Assembly: GCA_035622175.1 (NCBI GenBank)
Contig: DASPVV010000067.1
Span: 1 to 64,000, forward strand
Source: JAFAGX01 sp035622175
GTDB lineage: Bacteria; Acidobacteriota; Terriglobia; Terriglobales; Acidobacteriaceae
Direction of reading: 5' to 3'
Length of the DNA stretch: 64,000 nt
How positions within the stretch are numbered: the stretch's first letter is position 1; each line of letters starts with the position of its first letter. The notes under the pieces were generated by a model. That model was not told where the DNA came from and made no database searches. It saw nothing but the letters and a program-made list of their open reading frames with translations. The translations under genes and the position numbers were made by a program. This document shows, piece after piece, positions 60,658 through 64,000 of the stretch.

Positions 60658-61737
60658 ATGGGCTACACCATGCGCGAAGTGGCCAAACGGGCGGGTGTTT
60701 CCCCGGCCACGGTGTCGCGGGTGCTGAATAAGACCCAGTACATCGCACCCGAGACGGAGCGGCGCGTGCGCGAAGTCGTGCGCCAGCTCAACTACCACCA
60801 GAATGTTCACGCCCGCCGCCTGGCCACTGGCCGCAGTAATCTGTTTGGCCTAGTCATTTCGGAGATTGTCAATCCCTACTTCCCGGAGATCGTCCGGGGA
60901 TTTCAAGCTGCCGCCTGGGATCGGGGATTTGACGTGCTGCTTTGTAACACCGAATACCAACCGCAGCGGGTCGAATCCGTCATGCGGAAGCTGATCGAGA
61001 GCGATGTGCGCGGCGTTGCCATCATGACTTCATCGCTCGACCAAACGATGACGACCGAACTCTTGGCGGCTGGCGTAGGGCTGGTTTTCTGCAACCTCGG
61101 ACCTGCGGCCAAGCTCGTCAGCAACATTTCGATCGACTACCAGCACGGGATTGCGCAGGCCATTGAGCATGTCGTGGCGCTCGGGCATCAGCGTGCCGCG
61201 GTCATCGCCGGTCCTGAGGATAATCGTACGGCCATCACCATCAAGCGTGCCTTGGTCGAAGGGTTGGATCAACGCAAGCTGAATCCCACCCCGGTGCTGG
61301 AGAGCAACTATCGCGTGGACGCCGGTGCGTCGGCCGTGCGCGTCGTCCTTTCCCAGCCCGACATACCAACGGTCATCTTTTGCGGGAACGACCTGATTGC
61401 CATGGGAGCTATGAATGCGCTCGAGGAAGCGGGAGTTCGCGTCCCCGAGGATGTCTCCGTGATAGGCATCGACGACATTGCCTTTGCGTTTCTCGCCCGT
61501 CCTCCGCTTACGACCATCAGCGTTCCGCGGGAACGCCTGGGGACTGTGGCGTTTGAGGCCCTGGACAAGATACTGAAACTCAAGCGGAAACGCGGCGAGG
61601 AGTATTATCTGGGCACCGAGCTCGTGGTCCGCCGCTCGACCGCCGCCGCCCGCCAGCACCGCCTGCAGATGGCGGTTCGAGCGCGACCGATGGAACGTCT
61701 TCTCTCGGCCCCTTTTGAGCGTAGGCCTGAGCGATAG
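60658..61737 (+). CDS. LacI-family transcription regulator
   Basis: The 359-residue protein has an N-terminal HTH (YTMREVAKRAGVSPATVSRVLN) with hinge helix (NVHARRLATGRSNLFGLV) and a periplasmic-binding-type effector domain (about 62-340; VSVIGIDDIAFAFLARPPLTTI). A strong ribosome site (GGAGGAAAGGAGAGG) precedes the ATG at 60658; the frame upstream is open but not coding. It probably controls the divergent ten-gene sugar operon. Confidence 0.93.
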   Translation: MGYTMREVAKRAGVSPATVSRVLNKTQYIAPETERRVREVVRQLNYHQNVHARRLATGRSNLFGLVISEIVNPYFPEIVRGFQAAAWDRGFDVLLCNTEYQPQRVESVMRKLIESDVRGVAIMTSSLDQTMTTELLAAGVGLVFCNLGPAAKLVSNISIDYQHGIAQAIEHVVALGHQRAAVIAGPEDNRTAITIKRALVEGLDQRKLNPTPVLESNYRVDAGASAVRVVLSQPDIPTVIFCGNDLIAMGAMNALEEAGVRVPEDVSVIGIDDIAFAFLARPPLTTISVPRERLGTVAFEALDKILKLKRKRGEEYYLGTELVVRRSTAAARQHRLQMAVRARPMERLLSAPFERRPER

Positions 61738-61808
61738 CCTGGGTTGGGACAGCAGGGAAGGAGGCGAACCGGTCGAAGAATCGTGGTCGGGACTACGGGT
61801 AAAATCGG
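61738..61808. other. Gap after the LacI gene
   Basis: No gene or terminator is evident here. Confidence 0.3.
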
Positions 61809-61838
61809 TTGACAGATACCGCCGGCCACGGGGATAAT
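61809..61838 (+). promoter_or_regulatory. Promoter of the DAHP synthase leader
   Basis: TTGACA (61809-61814), 18 nt, GATAAT (61833-61838). Transcription would begin near 61845, about 5 nt before the leader-peptide ATG, so the leader would be translated from an almost leaderless end. Confidence 0.6.
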
Positions 61839-61849
61839 TTAAGCTTACT

Positions 61850-61951
61850 ATGCACTTCCGTCGATTTAGTCTTGTCCTCGATCACCGCTACTGGTTTAGG
61901 AGTGGCGGCCGGGGCGAGGCGCGTATCGGACAGGGAGGATCGAAATCCTGA
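61850..61951 (+). CDS. Putative aromatic-residue leader peptide of the DAHP synthase attenuator
   Basis: A 33-codon frame beginning MHFRRF and containing HRYWFRSG: Phe at 3, 6 and 16, Tyr 14, Trp 15. It lies between a good promoter and a perfect terminator hairpin, ahead of the first enzyme of aromatic amino acid synthesis. This is the arrangement of phe/trp-type attenuators. Confidence 0.55.
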   Translation: MHFRRFSLVLDHRYWFRSGGRGEARIGQGGSKS

Positions 61952-61980
61952 CTTAAAGGCGCCAAGCTTAGAACCCGAAG

Positions 61981-62007
61981 CCGCGACTCTTACGAGTCGC
62001 GGTTTTT
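61981..62007 (+). terminator. Intrinsic terminator/attenuator upstream of DAHP synthase
   Basis: CCGCGACTC (61981-61989), loop TTAC, GAGTCGCGG (61994-62002), then TTTTT. The left arm could also pair with GAGTGGCGG (61900-61908, one mismatch), which directly follows the Tyr-Trp-Phe codons of the leader. Confidence 0.8.
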
Positions 62008-62078
62008 CTTTCTAGGCACAAGCGCCAACCGCCATGGCAATCCATTGCGGCAACCATCGCAACCGGGAGAAGCTGCTC

Positions 62079-63092
62079 ATGATCATCAACATGTGCGAGG
62101 GAGCGTCGGAACAAGAGATTCAGCATGTCGTCGATCGGGTGAAGGAGGCCGGATACCAGGCCCACGTCACCCGTGGAACCGAGCGCGCCATCGTCGCGGC
62201 GGTCGGTAGCAATGGTCGTCGTCACGAACTGCAGGCGCTTGCAGCCGCCCCCGGCGTAGCCGCCGTGGTGCCCATCGCCCAGCCGTTCAAGCTGGTCAGT
62301 CGTCAGGTGAAACCTGACGGGACGGTGGTTGCGGTCGGGGGCGTGCGCATCGGAGACGGCAACTTCGTCGTTATCGCGGGTCCGTGTTCGGTCGAATCGC
62401 GAGAGCAGTTGTTTTCGACCGCGACCGCCATCAAGGCCGGGGGCGCTCACTTGCTCCGTGGCGGAGCCTACAAGCCGCGCACGTCGCCTTACGAATTTCA
62501 GGGCCTGGGCTTGGAGGCGCTCCAGCTGTTGAGCGAGGTGCGCCAACGGACCGGCCTACCGGTGGTCACCGAAGTGATGAGCACGGAAGACGTGGATCTG
62601 ATTTCCGAACACGCCGACATGCTGCAAGTGGGCGCCCGCAACATGCAGAACTTCGCGTTGCTGCGTCGACTGGCGAAAACCAGGATGCCGATCCTGCTCA
62701 AGCGTGGTCCTTCGGCCAGCGTCAAGGAATGGCTTTTGGCCGCGGAGTACCTACTCGCCGGTGGCAATTCCGGGGTTGTCCTGTGTGAGCGAGGCATCAA
62801 GACTTTTGAAACCGAAACCCGGAACACCCTCGATCTCGCTTCGCTTGCGCTGGTACGGGAACTGTCTCACTTGCCAGTGGTCGCTGATCCCTCCCACGGC
62901 ACCGGCCGGCCCACGCTGGTTGCGCCGATGTCGCGGGCGGCGGCGGCTCTCGGTGCCGACGGCATTATGGTCGAGGTCCACCCCTGCCCGGAGCGCGCCC
63001 TTTCCGATGGCCCTCAATCGTTGGACTTCGAAGGCTTCTCGCGCCTGATGCGCAGCTTGGCTGAGCCCTTACGCGCGGTAGCACACGGGTGA
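62079..63092 (+). CDS. aroF: DAHP synthase, class I beta type (3-deoxy-7-phosphoheptulonate synthase)
   Basis: It condenses PEP and erythrose-4-P, the entry to aromatic synthesis. The 337 residues comprise an N-terminal ferredoxin-like regulatory domain (1-70: GASEQEIQHVVDRVKEAGYQAHV), as in the Thermotoga enzyme where it binds Tyr or Phe, then a TIM barrel with FVVIAGPCSVES (metal Cys ~103), RGGAYKPRTSPY, QVGARNMQNF, LKRGPSAS and DPSHGTGR. The start at 62079 is preferred (GGGAG 9 nt upstream); an ATG at 62034 lies between the terminator and the gene without a ribosome site. Confidence 0.93.
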   Translation: MIINMCEGASEQEIQHVVDRVKEAGYQAHVTRGTERAIVAAVGSNGRRHELQALAAAPGVAAVVPIAQPFKLVSRQVKPDGTVVAVGGVRIGDGNFVVIAGPCSVESREQLFSTATAIKAGGAHLLRGGAYKPRTSPYEFQGLGLEALQLLSEVRQRTGLPVVTEVMSTEDVDLISEHADMLQVGARNMQNFALLRRLAKTRMPILLKRGPSASVKEWLLAAEYLLAGGNSGVVLCERGIKTFETETRNTLDLASLALVRELSHLPVVADPSHGTGRPTLVAPMSRAAAALGADGIMVEVHPCPERALSDGPQSLDFEGFSRLMRSLAEPLRAVAHG

Positions 63093-63107
63093 GGGAAGAT
63101 GCGGGCC

Positions 63108-64000
63108 TTAGTCGCGGACGGCTCGGTCGGAAATCTGGAGCGCACGATCAATAATCGCAAAGCCTTCCCGGAGCTCTCCTTCGGTAATCGATAGCGGAGG
63201 ATTCGTGAAGAAGGTGTTCCAGCGCACAAACGTGTACAACCCTTCTTGCCGGAAGAACTGTCCGAGAGCGGCCATTTCCTCGGAGGTGCCGTTAAAAGGT
63301 GCGAGCGGTTCGCGCGTGCGCCGGCTGCGAATGAGTTCCACAATGCCAAACAGGCCAATGGAACGTACCTCGCCGACCGAAGGATGATGCTCACGGAGAT
63401 CGGCGAGCATCTGCTTCATGAGCGTTCCCATAGCGCGCGCGTTTTGGATCAAATGGTCTTCTTCGTAGACGCGAATGGTTGCCAGGGCGGCAGCACAGCC
63501 CATGGGATGGCTGTTATAAGTAAGTCCTCCGTAGAAGACGTTGTCCTCAAAATGCTTGCGAATGAAGGGACGCATGCCCACGGCGCCGAGCGGGAGGTAG
63601 CTGCTCGTCAACCCTTTCGCCATGCTGATCAGATCGGGCACCACCTTCCAGTGGTCCACGGCGAACCACTCCCCGGTGCGGCCGAAGCCGGACATGACCT
63701 CGTCTGCGATCATCAGGATGCGGTACTTTGTGCACAACGCCCTGACGCCTTGCAAATACCCCTCAGGCGGCACGAGAACGCCGTTCGTGCCAGTCACGGG
63801 TTCGAGGATGAAGGCGGCGATGGTCGATGGTCCTTCGAGCTGGATGACTTCCTCGAGCAGCGCCAGCGCTTGCTCGGCTGAATCCCAGCCGCGCCGAATT
63901 CCGTGATAAGGATCGAGGACGTGAACCACGCCGGGGATGCCCGGCTCGTTGGCCCAACGCCTTGGGTCGCCGGTCAGCGACATGCTTCCCGCCGTCGCCC
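63108..64000 (-). CDS. Class III PLP-dependent aminotransferase (5' end outside window)
   Basis: The last ~297 residues of an omega-type aminotransferase are visible. They include PVTGTNGVLVPPEGYLQGVR, the cofactor Asp in LMIADEVMSGFGRTG, the PLP Lys in SMAKGLTSSYLPLGAV, and GGLTYNSHPMGCAAALA. The frame is open to the right edge (GGSMSLTGDP), so the N-terminal third lies outside. The substrate cannot be assigned; relatives act on beta-alanine, diamino compounds or taurine. It converges with the DAHP synthase gene, 15 bp apart. Confidence 0.9.
   Translation of the reverse strand, partial: ATAGSMSLTGDPRRWANEPGIPGVVHVLDPYHGIRRGWDSAEQALALLEEVIQLEGPSTIAAFILEPVTGTNGVLVPPEGYLQGVRALCTKYRILMIADEVMSGFGRTGEWFAVDHWKVVPDLISMAKGLTSSYLPLGAVGMRPFIRKHFEDNVFYGGLTYNSHPMGCAAALATIRVYEEDHLIQNARAMGTLMKQMLADLREHHPSVGEVRSIGLFGIVELIRSRRTREPLAPFNGTSEEMAALGQFFRQEGLYTFVRWNTFFTNPPLSITEGELREGFAIIDRALQISDRAVRD

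Noticed and set aside
1..64000. CRISPR arrays, prophage, rRNA or integrative element
   Set aside because: No regular short repeats, phage structural genes, rRNA segments or integrase with attachment repeats were seen.

Overview
The window reads as chromosome of a high-GC, Gram-negative soil bacterium, most likely of the phylum Acidobacteriota. Three things point there: a MacB-like duplicated permease that carries no ATPase domain, an Oar-like TonB-dependent receptor with an N-terminal carboxypeptidase-regulatory-like domain and no SusD partner, and a very large SBBP-repeat surface protein. KDO synthesis genes show an LPS outer membrane. No tRNA, rRNA, CRISPR array or prophage was recognised.

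Layout. 1-430: the 3' end of an IS200/IS605-type tnpB, cut by the window edge. 609-2807: secreted GH9 cellulase. 3.1-15 kb: cell-envelope and housekeeping genes, namely kdsC, a TPR protein, a PBP1A-type peptidoglycan synthase, proS, kdsD, a K+ channel, kdsA and pyrG. 15-22 kb: secreted and membrane proteins of unknown role, an ECF sigma/anti-sigma pair with a secreted partner, and the duplicated permease. 23-29 kb: aromatic amino acid decarboxylase, methyltransferase, M28 peptidase and thiC. 29.6-32.5 kb: a compact ccmE-A-B-C-D heme-delivery operon in which CcmE has Cys in place of the heme-binding His. 32.9-40.6 kb: the SBBP surface protein, a histidine kinase/NtrC-type pair, a PilZ protein and an orphan sigma-54 activator whose DNA-binding helix closely resembles that of the NtrC protein. 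40.6-44.2 kb: lysC and hom behind what looks like a leader-peptide attenuator. 44.4-46 kb: VOC, PaaI-like and OsmC proteins.

46.3-60.3 kb is the most distinctive part. Ten genes on the minus strand, separated mostly by 8-52 bp, run from a DUF1080 (3-keto-disaccharide hydrolase family) gene through a SIS isomerase, a Tat-exported Gfo/Idh oxidoreductase, a TonB receptor, a ROK kinase, an MFS permease, a sugar-phosphate-isomerase-like protein and a second exported Gfo/Idh enzyme to a GMC dehydrogenase with its Tat-bearing small subunit. A divergent LacI regulator sits at the head, with tandem palindromic operators between. The content suggests uptake and oxidative, non-classical cleavage of a glycoside through 3-keto intermediates, with amino-sugar style phosphorylation and isomerisation in the cytoplasm. 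No ordinary glycoside hydrolase is present in the cluster.

61.7-63.1 kb: a DAHP synthase behind a second candidate attenuator, whose leader peptide carries Phe and a Tyr-Trp-Phe run. The window ends inside a class III aminotransferase gene.

All calls come from reading the sequence. Family names rest on recognised motifs and not on searches.
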